Shown here piece after piece: positions 5,866-13,502 of a stretch of 16,559 nt of DNA. Made by a program: the position numbers and the translations under genes. Within the stretch, counting starts at the first letter, position 1; each line of letters opens with the position of its first letter. The stretch is from Acidobacteriota bacterium. GTDB taxonomy: Bacteria > Acidobacteriota > Vicinamibacteria > Vicinamibacterales > 2-12-FULL-66-21. The stretch lies in NCBI GenBank assembly GCA_020200195.1, contig JAIVJE010000410.1, positions 1 through 16,559 of the forward strand, in the 5' to 3' direction. The notes under the pieces were generated by a model. The model saw nothing but the letters and a program-made list of their open reading frames with translations, was not told where the DNA came from and did no database searches.

Positions 5866-8041
5866 CGGCGGTGCGGGTTGCGCGGGCGGCGTGCTGGCCC
5901 GTCCAGATCGGGAGCGCTGCCTGGGTGCCGCTCAAGCCCAGCGGCTGATTGTCGTCGAGGCCGACCCAGACCACCGTCAACAGCTCCGGCGTGAATCCGA
6001 CGAACCAGGCGTCCCGCAGATCGTTGGTCGTGCCGGACTTGCCGGCGGCGTCGAGGGCGAAGCCGGCGGCCCGGGCGCCGGCGCCGGTGCCCTCGTTGAG
6101 GACGCTGCGCATCATGTTGGTGACGAGAAACGTGGTATCGGATCGCGCGATGGTCTTCGGCGCGGGCGTCTGAATCGGCAAGTCGCGGCCGCCCCCCGTC
6201 AGCCGGGCGATCGCCCGCAACGATTTGATCGTGCCGCCGTTGGCGAAGAGCGTGTACGCCGAGGCAATCTCGACGGGCGTCGCCTCGAACACCCCGAGCG
6301 CGATCGACGGGTAAGGCCTTGGAGGCGTCCCGGCGCCGACCCGTTTCCACAGTGACGCGACGTGATCGTAGCCGGCGGCCTCCGCCACCTTGATGGTAGC
6401 GACGTTGCGTGAGAGGGCGAGCGCGCGGCGGAGCGTGATCGGACCGTCGTACTCCCCCTCGTAATTGGTCGGGTTCCAGGTCTGCTGGTTGAAGGCAAAG
6501 GCCGTCGGCTCGTCCCACACCACCGTCGCCGGCGTCACATCGGTGCGGCCGTCAGCTGCGGCCTGCTCGAATGCCGCGAGGTAGACGAACGGCTTGAACA
6601 CCGAGCCCGGCTGCCGCCTCGCGCTGGCCGCGCGGTTGTATTGCGACTGGTTGTACGAGCGCCCGCCAACCATCGCCAGCACCTCGCCAGTGCGCGGGTC
6701 GATCGCGACGAGCGCCGCCTGAGCGTGCCGCCGCCGTCGTCGCGCCAGCAGCTCGTCCACACGCGTCAACCCCTCGCGCATCGCGTCCTGCGCGATCCGC
6801 TGGAGGTGCAGATCCAGCGTCGTGTACACGTCGACCGATCCGGCCGATCGGTAACGCTCCTGCAACTCCTGGCTGATGTAATCGACGAAGTACGGGGCCT
6901 CCGCTTCGAGCGCGCGCGCGACGATCTGCAGCGGCTCGCGCGACGCCCGCTCGGCGGCATCCGCGCTGATGCGGCCTTCGTCCACCATCGCGCGAAGCAC
7001 GACGTTGCGCCGCTCCTTCGCACGCTCCGGGTTATTAAACGGCGAGAGCCGCGACGGGGACTGGATGACGCCGGCAATCGTGGCGGCTTCGCTCAGTGAC
7101 ACGTTCGTGATGTCTTTTGCAAAGAACAGCCGCGCCGCTTCGGCGACGCCGTGTATCGCAAACGACCCGCGCTGGCCGAGTGCCACGTCGTTCAGATACA
7201 GCTCGAGGATCTGATCCTTGTTCAGGCGCCGCTCGAGGATGACGGCCATGAACTGCTCGAGCAGCTTTCGCCGAATGGTTTTCTCCGGCGTGAGGAAGGT
7301 GTTCTTGACGATCTGCTGCGTCAGCGTACTGCCGCCGACCAGGTAAGGCTTGTTGCCGCGAATGTTCGTCAGGAGGGCCCCAATCGTGCCGATCGGGTCG
7401 ACACCGGCATGGTCGTAGAACCGGCGATCCTCGATCGCGAGTACCGCCTGGATCATGCGCGCAGGGATGAGTTGGAGCGGCACATCGCGGCGCTTCTCCC
7501 GGCCCGACGTGATGAGCGCTGTGATGAGCGGAGCATCGAGCACGACCCGCTGCACGGTTTCTTTCGATGGTGGCAGCTCGATCCGCTCGATGATGCCCGG
7601 CTCGGAACCCTTGGCTCGCCGGTTCACGAACACAACCCGGACGACCCGGCCTTTCCGATCCCCATCTCTGGGGATGAGCACCAGGGTATCGCGGCCGATG
7701 GTGAACTCACCGGGACTCTCGGCGCGCGCCCGGTGCGCATAACCGAGGTCGTTCAGCCTCGCGTCGAGCTGGCGCGGCGTGACGGCCTGCCCCCGGCGGA
7801 GCTCGAACGGGCGCGCGAACACGCGCGGATCCGTGCGCTGCATGTCGCCATGGATCCGCGCATCGATCATGCGTGAGAAGACGACGTAGTAGTAGCCCAG
7901 GAAGATGGCGAGGACGATGAGCGGAATGCCGAGACCCAGGAGCGCGTACCGCCGCCAGCGGACCGGGAGCCAGCCACTGACGCGGCCGCGAGGTGGATGC
8001 GGGCCGGCCTGTGGCTTCGACGTTCTGATCCGCATGCGCAT
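5435..8041 (-). CDS. Class A penicillin-binding protein (PBP1b-like); last 154 codons are out-of-frame read-through
   Basis: This bifunctional peptidoglycan synthase has a cytoplasmic basic tail, a membrane anchor at about 31-55 and a UB2H-like region at about 72-160, as in PBP1b. The GT51 glycosyltransferase domain has E204-D205 in EDRRFYDH and GGSTLTQQ at 236-243. The transpeptidase domain has SVFK (480-483, nucleophile S480), SRN (544-546) and KSGT (668-671). Homology ends at W713-T714, near 5900. Beyond that the frame simply stays open to 5435 across the PPIase gene and shows Arg/Gly/Ala-rich shadow sequence. The normal C-terminal tail after the transpeptidase domain is missing. All catalytic motifs are present, so the enzyme could still work. 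The start ATG at 8041 has AGGGGAA (8045-8051) just upstream; ATG 8035 is an alternative. It is transcribed divergently from the TonB receptor. Confidence 0.87.
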   Translation of the reverse strand: MRMRIRTSKPQAGPHPPRGRVSGWLPVRWRRYALLGLGIPLIVLAIFLGYYYVVFSRMIDARIHGDMQRTDPRVFARPFELRRGQAVTPRQLDARLNDLGYAHRARAESPGEFTIGRDTLVLIPRDGDRKGRVVRVVFVNRRAKGSEPGIIERIELPPSKETVQRVVLDAPLITALITSGREKRRDVPLQLIPARMIQAVLAIEDRRFYDHAGVDPIGTIGALLTNIRGNKPYLVGGSTLTQQIVKNTFLTPEKTIRRKLLEQFMAVILERRLNKDQILELYLNDVALGQRGSFAIHGVAEAARLFFAKDITNVSLSEAATIAGVIQSPSRLSPFNNPERAKERRNVVLRAMVDEGRISADAAERASREPLQIVARALEAEAPYFVDYISQELQERYRSAGSVDVYTTLDLHLQRIAQDAMREGLTRVDELLARRRRRHAQAALVAIDPRTGEVLAMVGGRSYNQSQYNRAASARRQPGSVFKPFVYLAAFEQAAADGRTDVTPATVVWDEPTAFAFNQQTWNPTNYEGEYDGPITLRRALALSRNVATIKVAEAAGYDHVASLWKRVGAGTPPRPYPSIALGVFEATPVEIASAYTLFANGGTIKSLRAIARLTGGGRDLPIQTPAPKTIARSDTTFLVTNMMRSVLNEGTGAGARAAGFALDAAGKSGTTNDLRDAWFVGFTPELLTVVWVGLDDNQPLGLSGTQAALPIWTGQHAARATRTAGAAQADAGDHAGRRRPGQRRGGHEDRFRPPDPEYRAWQRAHSRRTPGRNHAARPRSAGNLHGAHAGGQGPQHHGHRCGAGGTRHADAVAVSDRAGIHQGARGAQHDARTLPRRRTYRHGHRKDDGGRSVGGTPADRCRAPRVL

Positions 8042-8044
8042 GGG

Positions 8045-8051
8045 TTCCCCT
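8045..8051 (-). promoter_or_regulatory. Ribosome-binding site of the PBP gene
   Basis: The minus strand reads AGGGGAA, with the G-run ending 5 bases before the ATG at 8041. This supports ATG 8041 over the in-frame ATG at 8035. Confidence 0.55.
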
Positions 8052-8174
8052 ACCGGATGTTATCGGTCGATCGCAGGGACGCGCTGCAGGGGGGCGTACA
8101 GCCTCATTGTATACTGCGGGATACGGACTTTTCACGTTAAAGACACAGGTCAAGCCAGGACGTCGGATCGGACC

Positions 8175-8180
8175 GGAGGA
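8175..8180 (+). promoter_or_regulatory. Ribosome-binding site of the TonB-dependent receptor
   Basis: GGAGGA lies 7 bases before the ATG at 8188. This decides the start: the longer open frame beginning at 8107 has no such site, and only the 8188 start gives a clean signal peptide. Confidence 0.8.
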
Positions 8181-8187
8181 TTCACCA

Positions 8188-11004
8188 ATGTTTCGTGCAG
8201 TGTGCGTCGGAGTGTTCTCGGCGCTGTTGCTCATAACGGCGGGGCGGCCGGTGCTCGCCCAGTCGCAAGCGGCAAACGGCAACATCGAAGGAACGGCCCG
8301 CGATTCCAGCGGCGCCGTGCTGCCTGGAGTGACGGTCACCATCTCCAACACAGATACCGGGGCGCAGCGCGTCGCGGTAACGAACGAACAGGGCATCTAT
8401 CGCGCCCTCCTGCTGCCGCTCGGCGCGTACACCGTGTCAGCCGAGCTCGGCGGCTTCAAGAAGTTTGAGCAGACCGGCCTGACGCTCTCGGCGGGACAGA
8501 CCGTGGTGGTCGACGTCGTCCTGTCGGTCGGCGGCGTGACCGAGGTCGTGTCCGTGTCCGGTGAAAGTCCCGTCGTCGATACCGCCAAGATCGACTCGGG
8601 AAGGAATCTGAACGAGCGGGAAGTGAAAAACCTGCCGCTCGTGTCGCGCAACCCGTACAACTTCGCGCTGGTGCAGCCGGGGGTCAGCGGCTTCGAGAAC
8701 CCCGAGTTCGGCGTCCCGCGCTTTGCCGCCAACGGTACGTTGGTGCGCGTGAACTATCAAATCGACGGCAACACGAACACGCAGAAGGATCGCGCCGGCC
8801 TCCGACTACTTCCCGTCTCGGAAGTGATGGTGCAGGAAGTGAAGGTCGTCACGAGCGGATACGCGCCGGAATTCGGGCAGACCATGGGGCTCGTCTACAA
8901 CGCGATCACGCCGTCGGGCACGAACGTATTCAAGGGATCGGGCAGCTACCGGTTCCGCAACAAGAACTTCAGCGCCTTCCCGTATCCCTTCACCCGGCCG
9001 CGGACCGAAGAGAACAAGCCGGACACGAAGATCCGGACGTACACCGCGGAGATCGGCGGACCGATCGTCAAGGACAGGATGCACTTCTTCGGGGGGTTCG
9101 AGAGCACGTATCGTGATCTATCCGGTCAGAGCGTCATCACGATCACGCCCGAGAACGCCGCCCGCATCGGTCTGGTCGCGCAGCCTTCCGCGATCCCGCG
9201 AGAGCAGACGGCGCGCTTCTACATCGGGAAGGCTGATTATCAACTGGGCCAGGGACACCGACTGACCGGGCGCTACATTCACTTCGAGAACGACTCGCCG
9301 AATAACATCGGCGGCGCATTAAACTCCACGGAAGTGTCGACCGACTTCATCGACTCCATGAATTCGTCGGCGGCGCAGGTGGTCTCGACGTTCGGCGCGA
9401 GCCGGCTGAACGAATTCCGCGTGCAGTTCGCGAACCGGCACCAGGCCCGGAGTGAGAGCGCTCTGTCCGGCACCGGACCACAAATCCGCATCGCCGGAGT
9501 GGCGAACTTCGGCGGACCCAACATGTCCACGACGGACGCCGGCTTCGATTTCAAGCAGGAGATCTGGCAGATCGTCGACAACTTCACCTGGCTGCGCGGC
9601 AATCACAGCGTCAAGACCGGGTTCGACGCGCAGTTCATTCATGACTCCCGGACGGCCTCGCTGTTCACGGTGTACAACTTCGCCAGCGTGGATGCGTATC
9701 TGGCGGCGAAGAGTGGCTCGAACCCGCGCAGTTACACGAACTTCCTGCAGCTGCTCGGGAATCCGGACTTCACGATGGACACCAAGATGTACAGCGCCTT
9801 CGTGCAGGACGATTGGCGGGTCACACCGAACGTCAAGATGGTCTTCGGCGTTCGCTACGACCTGTACGACTATCCCGCGGCCGACGCGAACTCCCCGTTC
9901 GAGTACAACCGGGATTTCGCGACCGACACGAACAACTGGGGGCCTCGAGTCGGCGTCGCCTGGACGCCCTTCAGTGATGTCAGGACGGTGGTCCGCGCGA
10001 GCACGGGGATCATGTACGACCAGCCGCTGCTGGCGGCTTATGAATTGGCTTTTCAGAACAGCGGAGCACCGTCCCGGTTCCAGGTCACACTGAACCCCAC
10101 AAGCGCGGGTGCGCCTGCGTTCCCGGGAACGCTGAACAATCCGCCACCGGGGTTTACGCTACCCACGCAGTCGATCTCGACCGTCGATCCGGCGTTCCAG
10201 GTTGCCCGCACGTTTCAGAACAACGTGCAGATCGAGCGCGGCCTGGGCCGCGACTTTTCGACCTCGATCGGCTTCGTCTATGTGAAGGGCTACAACCTGC
10301 CGGTGATCACCGACATCAATCTCATCAATCCGGTCGGCACGCTCGGTGATGGCAGGCCGATTTTCGCCACCGCGGTGAACGCGGGCACCCGGCGGTTTCC
10401 GCAGTTCAACCACATCAACAGCGTGGAATCGGTGGCCGAATCTCCTCGACATGCGCCACATTTTCGCCGGCACCGTCGTGGCGCGCTCATCCTTTACCGG
10501 TGGCGGCCCCGTGCTGAACGCCCTCCTGAGCGACAACCAGGTCGGGATCCTGATGCAGTTCAACAGCGGACTGCCGTTCACCGTCCGGTCGGGCAGCGAT
10601 CTGAATCAGGACGGCATGAACAACGATCGCCTCCTGAACGTCGGCCGCAACTCGGTGTACCTCCCGGCGCGCTACAACACGGACCTGCGATTCTCCCGAT
10701 TCATCCCGATCTCCGGCCGGCGGCGCGCGGAGATCATCGGAGAATGGAAGAACATCTTCAATACCAAGCAGGTCTCGGAGGTGAATCGCACGTTCGCCGC
10801 GAACGCCGCCGGGATTCCGACGGTGTCGGTGCCGACCGACGGCAGCGGGTTCCGCGACGCGAACCTCGTCACCACCGGCTACGAGCAGCGAGCGTTCCAG
10901 CTCGGGTTCAAGCTGTACTTCTGAGGAGCTGGGAGCTGGGAGCCAGGATTCTGACGGGAAAAAAAGGCGAGGGCGGGACACCGCCCTCGCCAACTAGCTC
11001 CTAG
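8188..11004 (+). CDS. TonB-dependent receptor, Oar-like with carboxypeptidase-regulatory domain; loses frame near 10440
   Basis: This outer-membrane receptor starts with a signal peptide (residues 1-24, cleavage after VLA). A carboxypeptidase-regulatory-like beta sandwich follows (about 31-115; NIEGTARDSSGAVLPGVTVT). The plug domain is at about 117-250 (LPLVSRNPYNFALVQPGVSG, YQIDGNTNTQ), and then the beta-barrel (FVQDDWRVTPNVKMVFGVRYD and similar strands). Such receptors are abundant in Acidobacteriota and probably import large ligands; the substrate is unknown. Barrel-like sequence runs to about residue 751 (SVESVAES, near 10440). It then turns into Arg/Pro-rich shadow sequence that stays open to 11004. 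The real C-terminal barrel continues in another frame from about 10442 to 10924. The stretch normally found at this point, about 40-50 residues, appears missing, so a deletion of a length not divisible by three is likely. As written the protein lacks its C-terminal strands and should not assemble. Confidence 0.87.
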   Translation: MFRAVCVGVFSALLLITAGRPVLAQSQAANGNIEGTARDSSGAVLPGVTVTISNTDTGAQRVAVTNEQGIYRALLLPLGAYTVSAELGGFKKFEQTGLTLSAGQTVVVDVVLSVGGVTEVVSVSGESPVVDTAKIDSGRNLNEREVKNLPLVSRNPYNFALVQPGVSGFENPEFGVPRFAANGTLVRVNYQIDGNTNTQKDRAGLRLLPVSEVMVQEVKVVTSGYAPEFGQTMGLVYNAITPSGTNVFKGSGSYRFRNKNFSAFPYPFTRPRTEENKPDTKIRTYTAEIGGPIVKDRMHFFGGFESTYRDLSGQSVITITPENAARIGLVAQPSAIPREQTARFYIGKADYQLGQGHRLTGRYIHFENDSPNNIGGALNSTEVSTDFIDSMNSSAAQVVSTFGASRLNEFRVQFANRHQARSESALSGTGPQIRIAGVANFGGPNMSTTDAGFDFKQEIWQIVDNFTWLRGNHSVKTGFDAQFIHDSRTASLFTVYNFASVDAYLAAKSGSNPRSYTNFLQLLGNPDFTMDTKMYSAFVQDDWRVTPNVKMVFGVRYDLYDYPAADANSPFEYNRDFATDTNNWGPRVGVAWTPFSDVRTVVRASTGIMYDQPLLAAYELAFQNSGAPSRFQVTLNPTSAGAPAFPGTLNNPPPGFTLPTQSISTVDPAFQVARTFQNNVQIERGLGRDFSTSIGFVYVKGYNLPVITDINLINPVGTLGDGRPIFATAVNAGTRRFPQFNHINSVESVAESPRHAPHFRRHRRGALILYRWRPRAERPPERQPGRDPDAVQQRTAVHRPVGQRSESGRHEQRSPPERRPQLGVPPGALQHGPAILPIHPDLRPAARGDHRRMEEHLQYQAGLGGESHVRRERRRDSDGVGADRRQRVPRREPRHHRLRAASVPARVQAVLLRSWELGARILTGKKGEGGTPPSPTSS
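10451..10924 (+). pseudogene. C-terminal barrel fragment of the TonB-dependent receptor (shifted frame)
   Basis: This 157-residue open frame is the missing end of the receptor. It contains IGxLxQxNSGLPFTVRSGSDLNQDG-type residues (about 32-55), an NDRLLNVGRN segment and the final strands ending in FKLYF, an aromatic C-terminus as expected for outer-membrane barrels. The homologous frame can be followed back to about 10442 (NLLDMRHIF). It is not a separate gene: it has no signal peptide or ribosome-binding site, and it completes the receptor exactly. Confidence 0.82.
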
Positions 11005-11022
11005 CTCCCAACTCCTAGCTCC
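10925..11022. repeat. Palindromic heptad-repeat element (REP-like)
   Basis: The element begins directly after the receptor stop codon. The left arm GGAGCTGGGAGCTGGGAGC (10925-10943) is built of a GGAGCTG heptamer. The right arm (10994-11022) is built of CTAGCTC/CCAACTC heptamers. Bases 11004-11022 pair with the left arm at 17 of 19 positions, plus one G-U pair. Between the arms lies a second, perfect 11-bp hairpin (10966-10991). Heptad-based inverted arms of this kind look like an extragenic palindromic repeat rather than a simple terminator. I cannot see other copies in this window, so its dispersal is inferred. Confidence 0.75.
10966..10991 (-). terminator. Inner hairpin with flanking A7, terminator-like on the minus strand
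   Basis: GGCGAGGGCGG pairs perfectly with CCGCCCTCGCC around a GACA loop, an 11-bp stem. Seven A (10959-10965) precede it on the plus strand, so the U-tract of an intrinsic terminator would follow it only on minus-strand transcripts. Both neighbouring genes are on the plus strand. There it would act as an uncoupled hairpin, perhaps for RNA stability or partial termination. Confidence 0.6.
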
Positions 11023-11047
11023 TCTTCACGTAACCTCACTCATTCAC

Positions 11048-12964
11048 ATGCTCGGACGACACTGTGTCATCGCCGCCGCGGTTCTCGCGGTGTTCGCATT
11101 GGCGGCCATCGAGCGGCCGCTCGGTGCCCAGTTGAGGCCGCAGCCTGTCGGGGAGCTCCCGAGCGACGTGGCGCTGCGGTTGACGTTGCGCAAGCTGGGT
11201 TCGATCGGCACGTTCATGCAGACGACCGCGCATCCGGATGATGAAGACAATGCATTACTGGCGATGTTGAGTCACGGCGAGGGTATGCGTACCGTCCTCG
11301 TCACTGCCACCCGTGGTGACGGCGGTCAGAACGAGATCGGGCCGGAGTTGTTTCAGTCGCTGGGGGTCCTCCGCACCGAGGAACTCCAGGCGGCGCATCG
11401 CTTCGACGGGACGGAGCAGTACTTCACACGGGCGATCGATTTCGGCTACTCGTTCAGCGTCGAGGAGTCGCTGCAGAAGTGGGGGCATGACGAGATCCTG
11501 GGCGACTTCGTCCGGCACATCCGCACCATCCGTCCCGACGTGATCGCCGGCTTTCTGTGCGGTGGCGAAGGCGGCGGCCAGCACCATCAGGCCTCAGCCC
11601 TGCTGACGGTCGAAGCCTTCAGGGCCGCTGCCGATCCGGCCAGATACCCCGAACAGATCCGGGATGGCTTGCGGCCCTGGCAGGCGGGCCGTGTGTTTTG
11701 CACCGACCTGTCCACGTTTGGCGCCCGAGCGCGGCAGACCGCGCCTACGCCGGATCTGTTGACCGTCCACCCTGCGGCCTTCGACCCGCTGCTTGGGCGG
11801 ACGTTCACCGAACTGGGCATAGAAGCTCGCAGCATGCACAAGTGCCAGGGCACGTCGCAGCTCCTGCCGCTGCCCGGCGCCGCGTTCGCGCGGACCTACC
11901 GGCTGCGCGACAGCGTCATCGGTGAGCCGGGAATCGCTCCGAAGACGCTGTACGACGGAATTGACACCACGCTGGCGGGTCTCGCCAGATTCACGTCGTC
12001 ACCCCCACGGCCTCTCACAGAGGCGCTGCATAAGCTCGGCGCGCATGTGACGGCCGCGCAGACGGCCGCGGCCGGAGGGTCGCCAGACACGTCGATCGCG
12101 CCGCTTGCGACAGGACTGATGGCGCTGCGAACCCTCCGCGCAACCTTGGGCTCGCTCGCCCTCGCGGAGATCTCGCGCTACGAGATCGATCTTCGCCTCG
12201 CCCGGAAGGAATCCCAGTTCGAACAGGCCCTCGCGATCGCGCAGGGGCTGCGGCTCGAAGTCCTGGCGGATGACGGGCGCGTCGCATCCGGCCAGCCAGT
12301 AAAGCTGACGGTGATTGCCGGGAACAACGGTCGTGCCGACGTGCGCGTCAAGAGCGTGGCCATCAAAGGCTTCTTGACCGACGAGGCCTCGGGGCAACCG
12401 GCCACCTGTGCCGGGCTTGTGAAGGCCGGCGCGGCGCTGAGTTGCGCCGTCGAGACGCGCGTCGGCGCCGTCCCGTTGTCCACGCCGTACTGGACCCCGC
12501 GGAAAGACGCCGCCCGTTACGACTTCGACCCGGCCGCCCCGTTCGGTGCGCCGTTCCGGCCGTCACCATTCACGGCAACGTTTCAGTTCTCCATTGGCGG
12601 TGCCGACGTCTCAATCGGGAAGACCGTCGAGTTCCGGTACGATGACATCATTGCCGGCGAGAAGCGGATGGAGCTGCAGGTCGTACCGCCGTACGCCGTC
12701 GCGGTATCGCCCGAGATCGCGGTGATTCCCCTGCACGCGGCCGCGAGGGGGGGATTCCGGTGCCGTGTCGGATACCGGATACGAAGTAGTCGAATACCCG
12801 CACATCCACCGCCGTCACGTCGTCCAGCCCGCATCGACGCGGCTGAAGGTGATCGACGTTCGGACGACGCCGGGGATTCGAGTGGGGTACGTGATGGGCG
12901 TTGGCGATCAGGTGCCGCAGGCGATCGAGCAGCTTGGCGCGACGGTCTCGCTCATCTCCGCTGA
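11048..12964 (+). CDS. Secreted PIG-L/LmbE-family hydrolase, N-terminal part (frameshifted near 12750)
   Basis: This is a large exported PIG-L family protein, likely a zinc-dependent N-deacetylase or related hydrolase acting on an amino-sugar conjugate in the periplasm. A signal peptide covers about residues 1-27 (AAVLAVFALAA...LGAQ). The PIG-L core has AHPDDED (61-67, with H62, D64 and D65 as metal and catalytic residues), GDGGQNEIG (90-98), and CGGEGGGQHHQAS (171-183) with the second histidine cluster. Helical and beta-sandwich regions follow up to about residue 566. From 12747 a run of seven G puts the frame out, and the codons to 12964 are not homologous. The C-terminal domain continues in another frame (12765-13502). 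No strong ribosome-binding site precedes the ATG, which lies 25 bases after the heptad repeat. It is far longer than BshB-type deacetylases and secreted, so it is unlikely to be the bacillithiol deacetylase. Confidence 0.85.
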   Translation: MLGRHCVIAAAVLAVFALAAIERPLGAQLRPQPVGELPSDVALRLTLRKLGSIGTFMQTTAHPDDEDNALLAMLSHGEGMRTVLVTATRGDGGQNEIGPELFQSLGVLRTEELQAAHRFDGTEQYFTRAIDFGYSFSVEESLQKWGHDEILGDFVRHIRTIRPDVIAGFLCGGEGGGQHHQASALLTVEAFRAAADPARYPEQIRDGLRPWQAGRVFCTDLSTFGARARQTAPTPDLLTVHPAAFDPLLGRTFTELGIEARSMHKCQGTSQLLPLPGAAFARTYRLRDSVIGEPGIAPKTLYDGIDTTLAGLARFTSSPPRPLTEALHKLGAHVTAAQTAAAGGSPDTSIAPLATGLMALRTLRATLGSLALAEISRYEIDLRLARKESQFEQALAIAQGLRLEVLADDGRVASGQPVKLTVIAGNNGRADVRVKSVAIKGFLTDEASGQPATCAGLVKAGAALSCAVETRVGAVPLSTPYWTPRKDAARYDFDPAAPFGAPFRPSPFTATFQFSIGGADVSIGKTVEFRYDDIIAGEKRMELQVVPPYAVAVSPEIAVIPLHAAARGGFRCRVGYRIRSSRIPAHPPPSRRPARIDAAEGDRRSDDAGDSSGVRDGRWRSGAAGDRAAWRDGLAHLR

Positions 12965-13502
12965 CGAGCTTGCGTGGGGCGATCTGGCGAGGTACGACCT
13001 GGTCATGACCGGCGTGCGTGCCTACGAGCGTCGGCCGGATCTCCGTGCCAACAACCACCGCCTGCTCGCCTACGCCGAAAACGGCGGGACGGTCGTGGTC
13101 CAGTACAACAAGTTTGAATTCAACGAAGCCCAGTACGGCCCGTTCCCGGCGAAAGTCGGATCGGGCCGCGTGACTGACGAGAACGCCGCCGTCGAAATCC
13201 TCGTCCCGGATCATCCCGTGTTCTCCGTTCCGAACAAGATTGGACCCGAGACGTGGGCTGGGTGGGTTCAAGAGCGCGGCCTGTATTTCCTCGGCGACCA
13301 CGATCCCAGGTACGTCGACCTGGTGCGGTCCACCGATCCGTTCGAGTACAACGCCGGCGCAAAGACCGGCGCGCTCGTGGACGTGCGGTTCGGCAAAGGG
13401 CGGTGGCTCTATCTCGGGCTCGGCCTCTGGCGCCAGCTGCCGGCGGGCACCGACGGCGCCTATCGCCTCATGGCGAACATCCTCAATCTCGGTCGGAGAT
13501 GA
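12765..13502 (+). pseudogene. C-terminal part of the PIG-L protein (shifted frame)
   Basis: This 245-residue frame starts SDTGYEVVEYPHIHRRHV and contains YVMGVGDQVPQAIEQLGA, VMTGVRAYERR, QYNKFEFNEAQYGP and a closing GLGLWRQLPAGTDGAYRL. This is the class I glutamine-amidotransferase-like C-terminal region known from long Acidobacterial PIG-L proteins. It has no signal peptide of its own and joins the N-terminal frame if one G is removed from the run at 12747-12753, giving 817 residues in total. The beta-sandwich linker usually found at this point, about 65-70 residues, also seems absent. The stop overlaps the next gene's start as ATGA. Confidence 0.8.

Larger units (their letters stand above)
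8042..8187. other. Divergent intergenic region between the PBP and TonB receptor genes
   Basis: This 146-base gap must hold promoters for both directions. On the plus strand TATACT at 8110-8115 is a plausible -10 box, but no convincing -35 hexamer is seen 16-18 bases before it. I found no clear operator palindrome or riboswitch-like structure. The receptor frame is open back to 8107, but that stretch has no signal-peptide character and is treated as leader. Confidence 0.4.

Noticed and set aside
5435..5899. A genuine PBP-PPIase bifunctional fusion protein
   Set aside because: The PBP frame differs from the PPIase frame, so no fused protein carrying both domains is encoded; the PBP frame beyond 5900 is shadow sequence.
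10966..10991. Ordinary terminator of the TonB receptor gene
   Set aside because: The A/U tract is on the wrong side for plus-strand transcripts; no U-run follows the stem in that direction.
10925..11022. Possible CRISPR array from the repeated heptamers
   Set aside because: The repeats are 7 bases long with no spacers and are arranged as inverted arms, so this is a palindromic element.
11048..13502. PIG-L protein as BshB, the bacillithiol deacetylase, given bshC nearby
   Set aside because: BshB enzymes are about 220-240 residues and cytoplasmic; this one has a signal peptide and over 800 residues.
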